Assembly: GCA_964388785.1 (NCBI GenBank)
Contig: CAYMBX010000001.1
Coordinates: 1 to 60,525 of the forward strand
Reading direction: 5' to 3'
Length of the DNA stretch: 60,525 bases
Origin: VGKU01 sp964388785
GTDB lineage: Bacteria; Patescibacteriota; Patescibacteriia; UBA9934; GWF2-40-263
The notes beneath the pieces are model-generated. The model saw only the letters and a program-made list of their open reading frames with translations. It was not told the origin of the DNA and did not search any database. Below are positions 32,522-40,952 of the stretch, piece by piece. The position numbers were made by a program, and so were the translations under genes. Position 1 is the stretch's first letter, and every line of letters starts with the position of its first letter.

Positions 32522-33826
32522 TTATAGATGATTATGTATAGGAAGATTTTCGTCCTGCCAAGCAAGAATTCCCCCCTTAAGCGAATACGCTTCGTAGCCG
32601 AGTTTTTTCATCATGGCTGCAGCCCGCTTGCTTCTTCGGCCAAACGGACACACGAAAATGATCGGCTTATCAGGACAGAACTTTACATCGTTTTCTAGCC
32701 ATTCAAAGAGTGTTTCTTCGGGTATATTCAATGACCCATCGACATGGATGGTTTTAAACGACGCGTGACTTCGGCTGTCGATGAGAATCGCGCCTTGCTT
32801 TATTTTTTCTAATGTCTCTTGGGGTGTCAGCTCATCGACATTTAAAAGATCTTCTTCCGTTAGCTTCTCAGCAACACAGGAGGGTTTTTCGATCCCGAGC
32901 AGGTCTGGACGGTACTTGGTAATGTAGCTCACATACCATTCCATCCGATCGCAAACAATGAAGACAACATTCACGGGCTTCTCTGCCGGATACTGCTGAA
33001 AGTATTCTTTTACAGCCGCAAAAACGGCCCCACTTGTCGGACCGCACAAGACACCAGCTCGTTGTATAAGTTCAATTTCAGCATCAACAGCCACTCCGGG
33101 ATTTACCTCAAGAATATGCGTGTAAAAGGTGGGGACGAACAGTCCAACCTCAAGCACTTCATCACGATTGCGAATGCCTGGAATATAGCCTCCCTTTGAT
33201 GCAACGACGCCGATAACTCTCAGTTCTCTATCACGTTCTTGGATGCGCGTTGCCGTCCCACGGGTTGATCCAGATGTACCAACTCCACCGAAAAAGAAAT
33301 CAACACGGTTAAGATCATTCAACAACTCTTCTCCTGTTGTTCTGTAATGCGTGTCTATATTCTTTTCGTTGCTATACTGCGATGTAAAATATACCTTGCC
33401 GGGATGTTTGCGAATTTCTTCATGAACATACACAAGCGGATCATTTGGATCATTTGGGTCGTGACAATCACTTTTGCCAGGAAGTTCTTGGATTTCCGTT
33501 CCCATGATGTTGAGAATGTCCTTCACCTCAGGAACTTTGATGCGATTTGTGATCGTTTTAAACGGAATACTGTGAGCGGAAGCAATGCCCTGCAGAGCCT
33601 TGGCGGTGTTCCCACTCGACATTTCAACAATCGTCTGACCACTTTGTCGAATGAAATCGATATCATCCTTCAGGATACCCCAAGCAATTCGATCTTTCAC
33701 TGAGCCAAAGGGGTTGTAATACTCGAGCTTTGCATACAGGTTTACATTTGGGATTCTGTGAACATTGGGATCAATCTCAAGTAACGGGGTGTTTCCAATA
33801 AGTTCTGTTATGTTTCTGTAGAGCAT
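32522..33826 (-). CDS. Cysteine synthase-like PLP enzyme fused to rhodanese
   Basis: 434 residues. N-terminal beta-replacement PLP fold (1-310): IGNTPLLEI, PLP lysine in NPFGSVKDR, SSGNTAKALQ substrate loop, and GGVGTSGSTRG phosphate loop. C-terminal rhodanese domain (about 335-430) with active-site Cys in FVCPFGRRS. Such a pair could make a cysteine-like amino acid and handle sulfane sulfur, or act like SbnA in diaminopropionate synthesis. Overlaps the decarboxylase gene by 19 nt. Confidence 0.85.
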   Translation of the reverse strand: MLYRNITELIGNTPLLEIDPNVHRIPNVNLYAKLEYYNPFGSVKDRIAWGILKDDIDFIRQSGQTIVEMSSGNTAKALQGIASAHSIPFKTITNRIKVPEVKDILNIMGTEIQELPGKSDCHDPNDPNDPLVYVHEEIRKHPGKVYFTSQYSNEKNIDTHYRTTGEELLNDLNRVDFFFGGVGTSGSTRGTATRIQERDRELRVIGVVASKGGYIPGIRNRDEVLEVGLFVPTFYTHILEVNPGVAVDAEIELIQRAGVLCGPTSGAVFAAVKEYFQQYPAEKPVNVVFIVCDRMEWYVSYITKYRPDLLGIEKPSCVAEKLTEEDLLNVDELTPQETLEKIKQGAILIDSRSHASFKTIHVDGSLNIPEETLFEWLENDVKFCPDKPIIFVCPFGRRSKRAAAMMKKLGYEAYSLKGGILAWQDENLPIHNHL

Positions 33827-35205
33827 ACCGTGTTGTCTTTTACGATGATTGTTCTCGCGACAGGTTGACCAAGCGTAGCGCTTTCAGCGAAGTTCATGTT
33901 GTAGGCGCCTGTATTTACGAATACGAGTAGGTCCCCTCTTGATGGTTTGTGAGGAAAAAATGTTTTGTGTCGATAAATTAAGTCGCTATGAAGACAGAGA
34001 TTTCCAGCGATGAACGCTGATAATGGCTCGTCATGATCATCTTTTTGCGACACGAGCAGCGGATCGGACATGAACTCCATGTCGATGGCGTTAATATTGG
34101 AGCGATTCATGTCAACAATGACAACCTGATCTCCAGATGATGTTTCTTTTACATCAAGTACTTCGGCGATGGTTACGCCCACTTGATCGAGAAGAGAACG
34201 CCCTGGTTCTATTGCCAGACCAATGAGCATCTCATTCAAAATCGTTTTGACAGGCTGGTCATACGTGGGCAGTTTTTCATTCAAAAGATCTTCCAACTCA
34301 CGTTCTTTTACAAGTGTGCGATAAAACTCGCCAAAATTCGGACCACCCTCAAGGAAGCCACCACGATTTTTAAATCCTAACCCCGAGTCATTCCAGGAGA
34401 GACGCTCGCCGTGGCCTAGCACAGATTGTTTGAGAGCCGAGACATAATCATGCCACTCTTGTTGATGTGCAAGATAGTTAATGTGAAATCCTCCGCCGAT
34501 ATTTATGAACTGTGGGTTCAGTCCGAATTTTCGTGCCGCAAGCGTGCACTCAATGGAATTTTCTATAGCGACCAACCGTTCCTTTTTGTCGCCCGCATTG
34601 ATGTGAAATGAAAAGCCGATCAACTGGATGGAATCTTTATGGTCAATGAGTTGCCGTAAAATAACCGGCAGGTCTTTTATCAGAATGCCGAAACGAGACT
34701 CACTCCAACGTACGTTGGTATGTTGTGCAGAAAATCCATTCAGTCGCAGATAGACTTGTGTTTTTTTGTTTTGATATTTACTTTCGGCAATAACGAGCTC
34801 TAACTCCGTGAGGCTATCGATATTGAAAACGATCTCAGTTTGTACACCTTGCTTGATAAGCAGGTCGTTTTTAGGACCCGTTGCCTCGATATATTTAGGA
34901 TCGATACCCATCTGCAAGGCATTGTCTAACTCATTGAGCGACGCGACATCAACACCAACGCCCGCAAGTCGTACTGACTGAAGGAGTTCGACGGATTTGT
35001 TTGGTTTGTGAGCGTAGTAGATCTGGCTACGATCCATGTTCCGTTCAAGAACCGCTTGAAAACAACCGATAGTGTGTGACATTAATTCAGGAAATAGAAC
35101 ATTGAGCGGTGACCCGTGATGCCGAATCAATTCTAATAAACGATCTTGATTCTCCAAGAAGGTTGCGACCTCCCCATGAACAAGTGGTGTGAGTTTCAAA
35201 CTCAT
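33808..35205 (-). CDS. PLP-dependent decarboxylase, ornithine/DAP/arginine decarboxylase-2 type
   Basis: 465 residues, alanine-racemase-like barrel. PLP lysine in YYAHKPNKS, phosphate loop NIGGGFHINY, and EPGRSLLDQ. The family includes LysA, SbnH and related siderophore and polyamine enzymes; the longer middle (about 250-330) is unlike LysA. Located between the CooC-like ATPase (4-nt overlap) and the PLP-rhodanese fusion, so a pathway making an amine from an unusual amino acid is plausible. Confidence 0.85.
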   Translation of the reverse strand: MSLKLTPLVHGEVATFLENQDRLLELIRHHGSPLNVLFPELMSHTIGCFQAVLERNMDRSQIYYAHKPNKSVELLQSVRLAGVGVDVASLNELDNALQMGIDPKYIEATGPKNDLLIKQGVQTEIVFNIDSLTELELVIAESKYQNKKTQVYLRLNGFSAQHTNVRWSESRFGILIKDLPVILRQLIDHKDSIQLIGFSFHINAGDKKERLVAIENSIECTLAARKFGLNPQFINIGGGFHINYLAHQQEWHDYVSALKQSVLGHGERLSWNDSGLGFKNRGGFLEGGPNFGEFYRTLVKERELEDLLNEKLPTYDQPVKTILNEMLIGLAIEPGRSLLDQVGVTIAEVLDVKETSSGDQVVIVDMNRSNINAIDMEFMSDPLLVSQKDDHDEPLSAFIAGNLCLHSDLIYRHKTFFPHKPSRGDLLVFVNTGAYNMNFAESATLGQPVARTIIVKDNTVCSTET

Positions 35206-36161
35206 AGCTGTACATCCTTCACTGAGAAGTCTGGGTCAATTTGTTCGGTAAGGTCACCGTGGCGAGCCACGATGTAATCGGCTTGCGCGTGCTTGCGATG
35301 GAGGTAATGCAAGATACTGATCCGACGATCTTCTGTTTCCATATTTCTCCTTGTGATTTCTGCAATGCGATCAAACACGTCTTCAACCCCTTCAATTTTC
35401 TCGATATCAATTGTTTCACCTAATTGTCGTGATCGCTTGAGATATGACTGTCGACCAAGAGACCCGACCAACTTGCTGCCAACATTTGATTGCAGGTATG
35501 TAACATCTTCGTCATCATCTACTTTATTTCCAATTACATAAATGTAGTCGTCTACTCCCGCCACCTTGGCAAGCTCCATATACTGTTTAAAAACGCTTAC
35601 GCCTTCAGGTGTCGGCTCAACAACCAGAGCGATCGCATCAAACTGTGCGTGAAGTGTACCGGCAAATGCGTCCGTACCAGCCACCATATCCGCCACAAGC
35701 CACTCATTTTCTTTCAGAAGTGTGTGAGAAAGGAGCGATTCAAAGATGGCTAAGTTGGTGTGATAACAACTTTCACCGATTTCATCTTTATCGTACGTGC
35801 CCACATGGAGCAAAAATCCAGAATGGCTGATAGAAGTCGCAAATGAAGAGAGAACGAAATTATCTGCATCGCAAGTTAAAAAACAGGATCCCTGACCGGG
35901 TGGAGTAGATTTTACAATCGAAAATGCATCTTTAATACGCGTATTTGATCCTTTGAGATACTCCTTCACCTTCAAGCTGTTTTCTGGAAGAGACAAGGCC
36001 TGGTCGGGATCGATAGAACATCCGAGCAAAATCGGCAGGTGAATATTTACGTCAGCGTCCACCGCTATAACTGATAGGTTCTTCTTTTGAAGGTATTGTA
36101 TGAAAAGGGATGAGATGGTGCTTTTTCCCGATCCACCTTTTCCCACAAACGCAATTTTCAT
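35202..36161 (-). CDS. CooC/MinD-type P-loop ATPase
   Basis: 319 residues. Deviant Walker A GKGGSGKST at the N-terminus, AVDADVN switch region, DMVAGTDAF, and GNKVDDD as the guanine/adenine loop. The order with GESCYHTN and VVEPTPEGV matches CooC, the ATPase for nickel insertion into CO dehydrogenase, but its dimer-interface Cys-x-Cys is Cys-x-His here. No CO dehydrogenase is nearby. First gene of the Fur-terminated operon. Confidence 0.8.
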   Translation of the reverse strand: MKIAFVGKGGSGKSTISSLFIQYLQKKNLSVIAVDADVNIHLPILLGCSIDPDQALSLPENSLKVKEYLKGSNTRIKDAFSIVKSTPPGQGSCFLTCDADNFVLSSFATSISHSGFLLHVGTYDKDEIGESCYHTNLAIFESLLSHTLLKENEWLVADMVAGTDAFAGTLHAQFDAIALVVEPTPEGVSVFKQYMELAKVAGVDDYIYVIGNKVDDDEDVTYLQSNVGSKLVGSLGRQSYLKRSRQLGETIDIEKIEGVEDVFDRIAEITRRNMETEDRRISILHYLHRKHAQADYIVARHGDLTEQIDPDFSVKDVQL

Positions 36162-36170
36162 ATTTATGTT

Positions 36171-36220
36171 AACGCAATTTAGTTGCGTTTAAATTTAGCC
36201 GAGCCTTTCCTTTTTGTCAA
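36171..36220 (-). promoter_or_regulatory. Promoter and inverted-repeat operator of the CooC-PLP-Fur operon
   Basis: Minus strand TTGACA (36220-36215), 17 bp, TAAATT (36197-36192). The perfect inverted repeat AACGCAA-N5-TTGCGTT (36171-36189) covers the predicted start of transcription. It is a natural candidate box for the Fur-family protein encoded last in the operon. Confidence 0.8.
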
Positions 36221-36254
36221 CGTTAAAACACCAGACAAGCTGGTGTTTTAACGT
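36220..36254 (-). terminator. Hairpin after tRNA-Glu
   Basis: Perfect 15-bp stem (36220-36234 with 36240-36254), loop ACAAG. It abuts the CCA end of the tRNA on one side and the -35 box of the next operon on the other. Confidence 0.8.
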
Positions 36255-36328
36255 GGTGACCCCACGGGGAGTCGAACCCCGCTTTACAGGATGAAAACCT
36301 GTCGTCCTAACCGATAGACGATGGGGCC
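36254..36328 (-). tRNA. tRNA-Glu (anticodon TTC)
   Basis: Reads GGCCCCA ... TGGGGTC with encoded ACCA. Anticodon stem ACAGG/CCTGT holds loop TTTTCAT with anticodon TTC. T-arm GGGGTTCGACTCCCC is normal and the D-arm has GG. The 3' CCA is genomic. Confidence 0.95.
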
Positions 36329-36507
36329 ATATTTTATTATGGCGTGAACTGTGTACGGTTAGGACGACTGTGTCCTAACCGATGCGTGAGTGAGCGAGTG
36401 GAGAGACCAAGCTGAAAGCTTGGGCTATCCCGAGCGAGCGAGCGCAATATGGCCGCTCGGCTTGCCATCCGGCCATATAGACGATGGGGCCATATTTTAT
36501 TATGGCG
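36314..36507. repeat. Partial duplication of the tRNA-Glu 5' end flanking a structured insert
   Basis: A 31-bp sequence covering the first bases of tRNA-Glu and its upstream flank (36314-36344) is repeated exactly at 36477-36507. A second tRNA fragment, GTCCTAACCGAT, appears near 36370-36382. Between them are GAGCGAG-rich palindromes, including ATATGGCC/GGCCATAT. This is the kind of scar left by integration or excision at a tRNA, or by local recombination. Confidence 0.75.
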
Positions 36508-36618
36508 ATGACGGAAATGCGTCAGAATCATACGGGTTTTCTGTGAGTTCGTCAAGCGTTTCGTTGACAAATCCATTACGGTTTGAAAAACTGTGGTCGC
36601 CTACGCAGGAGGAGAGCC

Positions 36619-37275
36619 ATGCAGTTCCCCGGCGAATTCATGTGCGGATGGAGAGTCAAAGAGGCAAACGGCTATGTGGTCGGAGTCGACGTCGTCACCT
36701 CGCCGTCCCCGCATCAAGTGGTCACCCAGGCGCTCGGCCAGCTCGGGCTGGGCCTGAGCGACGTGTTTGCTGAATGCAACGAGATTTCGGTTCGAGCACC
36801 CATCGGTGCGGACCACATCTCGCGCGTTCAGCTCCCCGCCTCGCTAGATCATCTCCCCTCCGACGTCCGCGAACGCATCGCGTACACGGCACTCGTTGGC
36901 TCACACGATCTCTTCATCGTCGTGCAATACATCAAGGCGCTTGAGAATCTCGTGCGCAAGCTGGTTCCCCGCTACGTGGAGGCGAATCATCTCACTCTGC
37001 GCGTCTGCGTCGAGCACCAGCCGCTCGTCCAAATCATCGACACGAAAGATGAAGCGGCTCGATATCGGGTGGAACAGCAGAACGTGATACGCATGCGGCC
37101 GAGCGCGCAACTGGCTGAACACGAAGGAAGCATGCGCCTGCGCCTCATGGGATTCCACACCACCTTCCCGCTCAGGCAGTGGGCCCACAACCTCGTCCCC
37201 ACCATGGTCTCCTTGCTCATCCTTGAACATCTCTCCGGCGCGCACTTTGTCGCCGGAACCGACTCGATCAACTGA
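36619..37275 (+). CDS. Unrecognised 218-residue protein
   Basis: Soluble protein; start at 36619 has GGAGGAG 7 nt upstream. Hydrophobic and charged segments alternate, with no transmembrane helix or clear motif. HDLFIVVQYIKALENLVRKL looks like a long helix. It is a single-gene unit inserted between the tRNA-Glu duplication and the AI-2E transporter, with TTGACA in the upstream region (36564-36569) and its own terminator. GC-rich codon use as in other accessory units. No function proposed. Confidence 0.68.
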   Translation: MQFPGEFMCGWRVKEANGYVVGVDVVTSPSPHQVVTQALGQLGLGLSDVFAECNEISVRAPIGADHISRVQLPASLDHLPSDVRERIAYTALVGSHDLFIVVQYIKALENLVRKLVPRYVEANHLTLRVCVEHQPLVQIIDTKDEAARYRVEQQNVIRMRPSAQLAEHEGSMRLRLMGFHTTFPLRQWAHNLVPTMVSLLILEHLSGAHFVAGTDSIN

Positions 37276-37294
37276 GGACCCCGTCCTCTTTTTT
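37274..37294 (+). terminator. Intrinsic terminator
   Basis: GAGGAC, loop CCC, GTCCTC, then six T, overlapping the preceding stop codon. Confidence 0.9.
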
Positions 37295-37332
37295 CTTTCT
37301 GAAAAATCCGGAACAAGGTAAAGTAATCACGT

Positions 37333-38388
37333 ATGCAAGCCTTTCCACAACACATGACCATTGAAAAATGGTTTTTTCTCCTCATTACGGCAGTGGTTGC
37401 CGGTCTCTTTTGGAAGATTATTCAACCGTTTGCACTCGTGCTTTTAAGCGCGGCTGTCTTCGCGATCATGCTCTCACCGCTCGATGCCCGGCTGAACAAA
37501 TTTCTTAAACATCCCCGCATCTCCGCCGCCATCATTTCCATCGGCGTCGTGATCCTCGTGTTTGTTCCCCTTCTTCTTCTGTCGCTCGTGATGGTACGCC
37601 AAGCATCAGACCTCATTCAAAATTCATTCCATGAAACCGGTTGGATCGAAGGGATCCGCGCATTTTTGTTACCGATTATTTCACTGCTTCCCCAACATGT
37701 TCAGGAATCGATTCTTTCCTACGACGTGACCCAGCTTGGAGTGACAATCGCCACGTGGGCGTTCAATAATATCGGCAACATTTTTGAAAGTGCGACCAAT
37801 CTGATCCTCAATACGTTTCTGTTTTTTATTGCGCTTTATTATCTTATTGTCGATCGCGAAAAAATTTATGCCGAAGTGCTCGCGCTTTCCCCACTCAAAG
37901 ACAACGTGGATGTAAAAATCCTTAAACGCGTCATCGGCACGGTGCGTTCGGTGGTGTTTGGTGTGCTTATCTTGGGATTCGTTCAAGGTGTATTTGCCGC
38001 AATCGGCATGAGCATCTTTGGCGTGCCCGGTGCGCTCATCTGGGGTGCGGTCACGGCGCTTGCCGCACTTGTCCCACTTGTCGGATCCGCGCTCGTGCTC
38101 GTTCCCGCCGTCTTGTATCTCTTCTTTACCGGCTCCACCGCCGCGGCATTTGGGTTGCTTATCTGGTCGGTCGTTGTGGTCGGACTCGCTGATAACATCT
38201 TGGGGCCTTATCTCATCAAAGGCACCACGCACATGCACGCATTTCTCGTGCTCATTTCGGTGCTCGGTGGCATTCAAGTGTTCGGGTATATCGGCGTGAT
38301 TGCCGGCCCGACAATACTCGCCGCCCTGCTTGCGCTTATTGAATTGTATCAGTCGGGTATTTTGACGAAAGGAAGAATTACGCAATAA
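37333..38388 (+). CDS. AI-2E family (PerM-like) membrane transporter
   Basis: 351 residues, about eight hydrophobic helices. The central cytoplasmic-amphipathic region, then GALIWGAVTALAALVPLVGS and the late VVGLADNILGPYLIKG are hallmarks of the AI-2E exporter/permease family. Substrates of the family range from autoinducer to sodium/proton exchange, so transport specificity is open. Probably monocistronic. Its stop codon touches a MITE-like element. Confidence 0.9.
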   Translation: MQAFPQHMTIEKWFFLLITAVVAGLFWKIIQPFALVLLSAAVFAIMLSPLDARLNKFLKHPRISAAIISIGVVILVFVPLLLLSLVMVRQASDLIQNSFHETGWIEGIRAFLLPIISLLPQHVQESILSYDVTQLGVTIATWAFNNIGNIFESATNLILNTFLFFIALYYLIVDREKIYAEVLALSPLKDNVDVKILKRVIGTVRSVVFGVLILGFVQGVFAAIGMSIFGVPGALIWGAVTALAALVPLVGSALVLVPAVLYLFFTGSTAAAFGLLIWSVVVVGLADNILGPYLIKGTTHMHAFLVLISVLGGIQVFGYIGVIAGPTILAALLALIELYQSGILTKGRITQ

Positions 38389-38514
38389 GACCTCTGAAAA
38401 ACTAGTGGATTTTTGTTGAACGGGCTGTCGAGCTCGCGAGACGTAGGTTAATCTTACGTTGAGCGAGTCGACGGGTACCCGTGAGACGAAAAGACACGGT
38501 TTTGCAGAGGTCTT
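38387..38514. mobile_element. MITE-like element with inverted ends
   Basis: AAGACCTCTG (38387-38396) and its exact complement (38505-38514) bound 128 bp with no coding capacity; the similarity of the ends continues as AAAAC. Inside lies a long GTCGAGCTCGC-type hairpin. AGACCTNTGCAAAAC-like ends are typical of some IS5-related insertion sequences, so it may be a non-autonomous derivative. No clear target-site duplication was found. It may also act as a terminator. Confidence 0.55.
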
Positions 38515-38521
38515 TGAAATT

Positions 38522-38550
38522 AAAAAGCAGGGTTCACGAGGGAACCCTGC
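38522..38550 (-). terminator. Intrinsic terminator of the PP2C-kinase operon
   Basis: Minus strand GCAGGGTTC, loop, GAACCCTGC, then TTTTTA. Confidence 0.9.
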
Positions 38551-38565
38551 AAGGGAAGTTGGCGC

Positions 38566-38919
38566 CTACGCGCCGAAGCCCGACGCAGCGGTCTGACTGA
38601 AGCCGGCGCCGCCCTGGCTGGCGCGCACCGCCGACTGGGAGACGACGGCCATGGCCGCGCGGATCTCGCTGGGCGTGTTGCCCGGGGTCAGGACGAACTC
38701 GCGCGGGATCCCCATGGATTCCGCGACCTTGTGGAAGTCCGTGTGGCCGTCCTTGATCCCGATGAAGAAGACGAGGTGCGTCTCGCGACGCAGCATGTCC
38801 TCCACGATCGCCTTGACGCTCGCGGGCGTCTGGTGGCGGGAGTGCTCGTCCATCTTGGGGCGGTAACCCCAGATGCCGGCGTTCTTGGGATCGAAATGTT
38901 GAGGCATCGGAAGCTGCAT
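38566..38919 (-). CDS. Small vWA-C-terminal-like protein of the kinase-phosphatase operon
   Basis: 117 residues from the ATG at 38919 with AGAGGA upstream. The segment HLVFFIGIKDGHTDF through SEIRAAMAVVSQSAVRASQ resembles the C-terminal half of TerY-like von Willebrand A domains; the metal-binding N-terminal half is absent. A Gly/Ala/Ser-rich tail follows. With a PP2C phosphatase and a kinase upstream it would complete the known vWA-kinase-PP2C triad in a reduced form. The vWA assignment is tentative. Confidence 0.55.
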   Translation of the reverse strand: MQLPMPQHFDPKNAGIWGYRPKMDEHSRHQTPASVKAIVEDMLRRETHLVFFIGIKDGHTDFHKVAESMGIPREFVLTPGNTPSEIRAAMAVVSQSAVRASQGGAGFSQTAASGFGA

Positions 38920-39003
38920 GACGTTCCTCTCTTTTTCCTTTGAAGCCTTGGTTGCAAGCAACAACTTTTACGTGGGCTACTCAACCACGGTTCTGCACCC
39001 GCC

Positions 39004-40950
39004 TCAGGACATCTTCAGCAGGTGGATCTCATCTCTGCGGATCACGTAGATCCCCTCCTTCGCGTAGAACAGCCGCGAGGAGGCGTCGACAAAGGGCTCC
39101 GTGTCGGCGAAGTGGCGCGTCTGCACGATCCCGGTAGGCTCGGCATCCACGCATACAATCCCTTCATCCGTCGGCACGAACAGGACGTGTCGGATCCCGC
39201 CACCCTGCTTGGGCAGCGTCACGGCACATCCGCCGCGAATGTCACTCAGCCACGATCCGTCGCCGTCCGTAGCCTCATGGCTCGCGATCACTTTCCCGTC
39301 TGGTGCGAGCACCGTGCAACGGTTGATCAGGTTGCCGAGGTGCTGGCTCTTGGTGAAGAACCAAACTCCGTTAGACGAGAAGACGGCGTGCGCGTCCACC
39401 AGCTGCCCGGGGATGGGCGGCAGGTTGACACTATCGTTGAGCGACCGCTTTGCCTCGTTGAAGACGAACGCCTGGAAGAGCGCGCCGGCTCGGTAGAATC
39501 CGAATCCGAACGCCGGCCCCGTCCAGATGACCGTCTGTCCGCTCAGCACGTTACCGATCAGCTCGGTGGTGTCGATGCCGAAGTTACCTTCGCGCACGAG
39601 CTGTCCGCCCTGAAGACGAAACAGCGTCTTGGCGGTGGTGTCGAACATCGGCTTGTGACCGAACGTATCGACGTTCAACGCCTTGGGTGCCTCGCCTGGT
39701 TCGATCGCAACGAGCCGTCCGCCAAGCCCGATCAGGGTACGCGTTCCGCTGATGCGCAAACGCATCTCGGGGCGTGCAGGCTGTGTGAACACGACGGTCG
39801 CATCTTCGCGACGAATCTGTCCGCCCTCTTCGTAGAGGTAGACGAGCTTTCCGTCTTGCATCGCGACCTGCAGAATCCGACCGTGAGCACGCCCGTTGGG
39901 GAACAACCTAGTAGCTGTCACCTTTCCACGTACGGTCACATGCTGCGCGATCGCCGCCGCGGCCACACCGCACTGCGGACAAGTCCGCCGTGCGTGCTCG
40001 AAGCCGCAGTCATTGCACTTCGTCCATCGCAAGTTCTCAAGCAGACTCGCCTCGACCTCGCCGCGGCGATCCTTCTCGAACACGTCGAGGAAGAACTGAA
40101 GCAGTTCGTCGGGAAGTAGCTTGGGGCTGCGCGCCGGCTTGGGGTAGATGACGTCTGCGCCAAGCACGCTTGCCCGCCTGAGGCTTCGCGCATCATGCGC
40201 GATCCTTTGGCTGGCTTCTTTGGGCTTGTGCACTCCCCCGTACGGTCCGGTCCACAGCAGGCTCTCAAAGAGCATGACCAGGAACGCGAACCAATCGGAG
40301 TTGGTGGTGTGCGGTTTGATGAGCATCGGCTTGGTCGCCGCGGGATCGCACAGCATTGGGTCGACGAATCGCGCCGTGAACATCGGACTCAGGAAATTGC
40401 CGAACTGCATGGAGTCCGCGTCGACGAGCATCGGGATTGCCTCGGGCGTGCCAATCTTTTGGATAAGCACGTTGAGGTCGTTGAAATCCGCGATGATGAT
40501 CCCCGCCTTGTGGATCTGCGCGACCAGAGTGCGCAGACGCAGGAAGAAATGAACCAGATCCTTGGGCGCGATCTGCTTGCGCAGACCTTTGTCGTCGTGT
40601 AGAGCCATGAGCTCGCGTGCATCGACGATAAGGGGCATGGTGTAGCCGTAGATCGCTCCCTTCCTGTCGGTCGCAAGGTCCACAGGCGCGATCAGACCGC
40701 TCGGCAGGTCCTTTTTGGGGAACGCCGCCAGTTTTGTCTGATGCGTGGCGATGCGCTGTCGTGCCTCCCGTGCGAGCCGTTCACGATCCGGCCCCGGCGG
40801 AAGCGACACGATGTCGGGGTGGTCGGGCGTCTTGAACACCTTGAGTGCCTTATCGCCCAGCCGATAGACGTCGGCTTCACCACCTTTTCCGAGCACCATG
40901 GCCGGATCCAGACGAACTCGGTTTCCGGCGACGATCAATTCGGTAAGCAT
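39004..40950 (-). CDS. Protein kinase with zinc ribbon and C-terminal repeat domain
   Basis: 648 residues from the ATG at 40950, 2 nt after the PP2C stop. Kinase domain (about 15-290): glycine loop GKGGEADVY (21-29), Lys37 in ALKVFK, catalytic loop IIIADFNDLNVLI (Asp and Asn kept, HRD replaced) and VDADSMQFG in place of DFG. A zinc ribbon follows (CNDCG ... CPQCG, about 310-330). The rest reads as repeated beta strands, possibly a propeller. This matches kinases of TerY-type phosphorylation triads. Confidence 0.83.
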   Translation of the reverse strand: MLTELIVAGNRVRLDPAMVLGKGGEADVYRLGDKALKVFKTPDHPDIVSLPPGPDRERLAREARQRIATHQTKLAAFPKKDLPSGLIAPVDLATDRKGAIYGYTMPLIVDARELMALHDDKGLRKQIAPKDLVHFFLRLRTLVAQIHKAGIIIADFNDLNVLIQKIGTPEAIPMLVDADSMQFGNFLSPMFTARFVDPMLCDPAATKPMLIKPHTTNSDWFAFLVMLFESLLWTGPYGGVHKPKEASQRIAHDARSLRRASVLGADVIYPKPARSPKLLPDELLQFFLDVFEKDRRGEVEASLLENLRWTKCNDCGFEHARRTCPQCGVAAAAIAQHVTVRGKVTATRLFPNGRAHGRILQVAMQDGKLVYLYEEGGQIRREDATVVFTQPARPEMRLRISGTRTLIGLGGRLVAIEPGEAPKALNVDTFGHKPMFDTTAKTLFRLQGGQLVREGNFGIDTTELIGNVLSGQTVIWTGPAFGFGFYRAGALFQAFVFNEAKRSLNDSVNLPPIPGQLVDAHAVFSSNGVWFFTKSQHLGNLINRCTVLAPDGKVIASHEATDGDGSWLSDIRGGCAVTLPKQGGGIRHVLFVPTDEGIVCVDAEPTGIVQTRHFADTEPFVDASSRLFYAKEGIYVIRRDEIHLLKMS

Positions 40951-40952
40951 GG

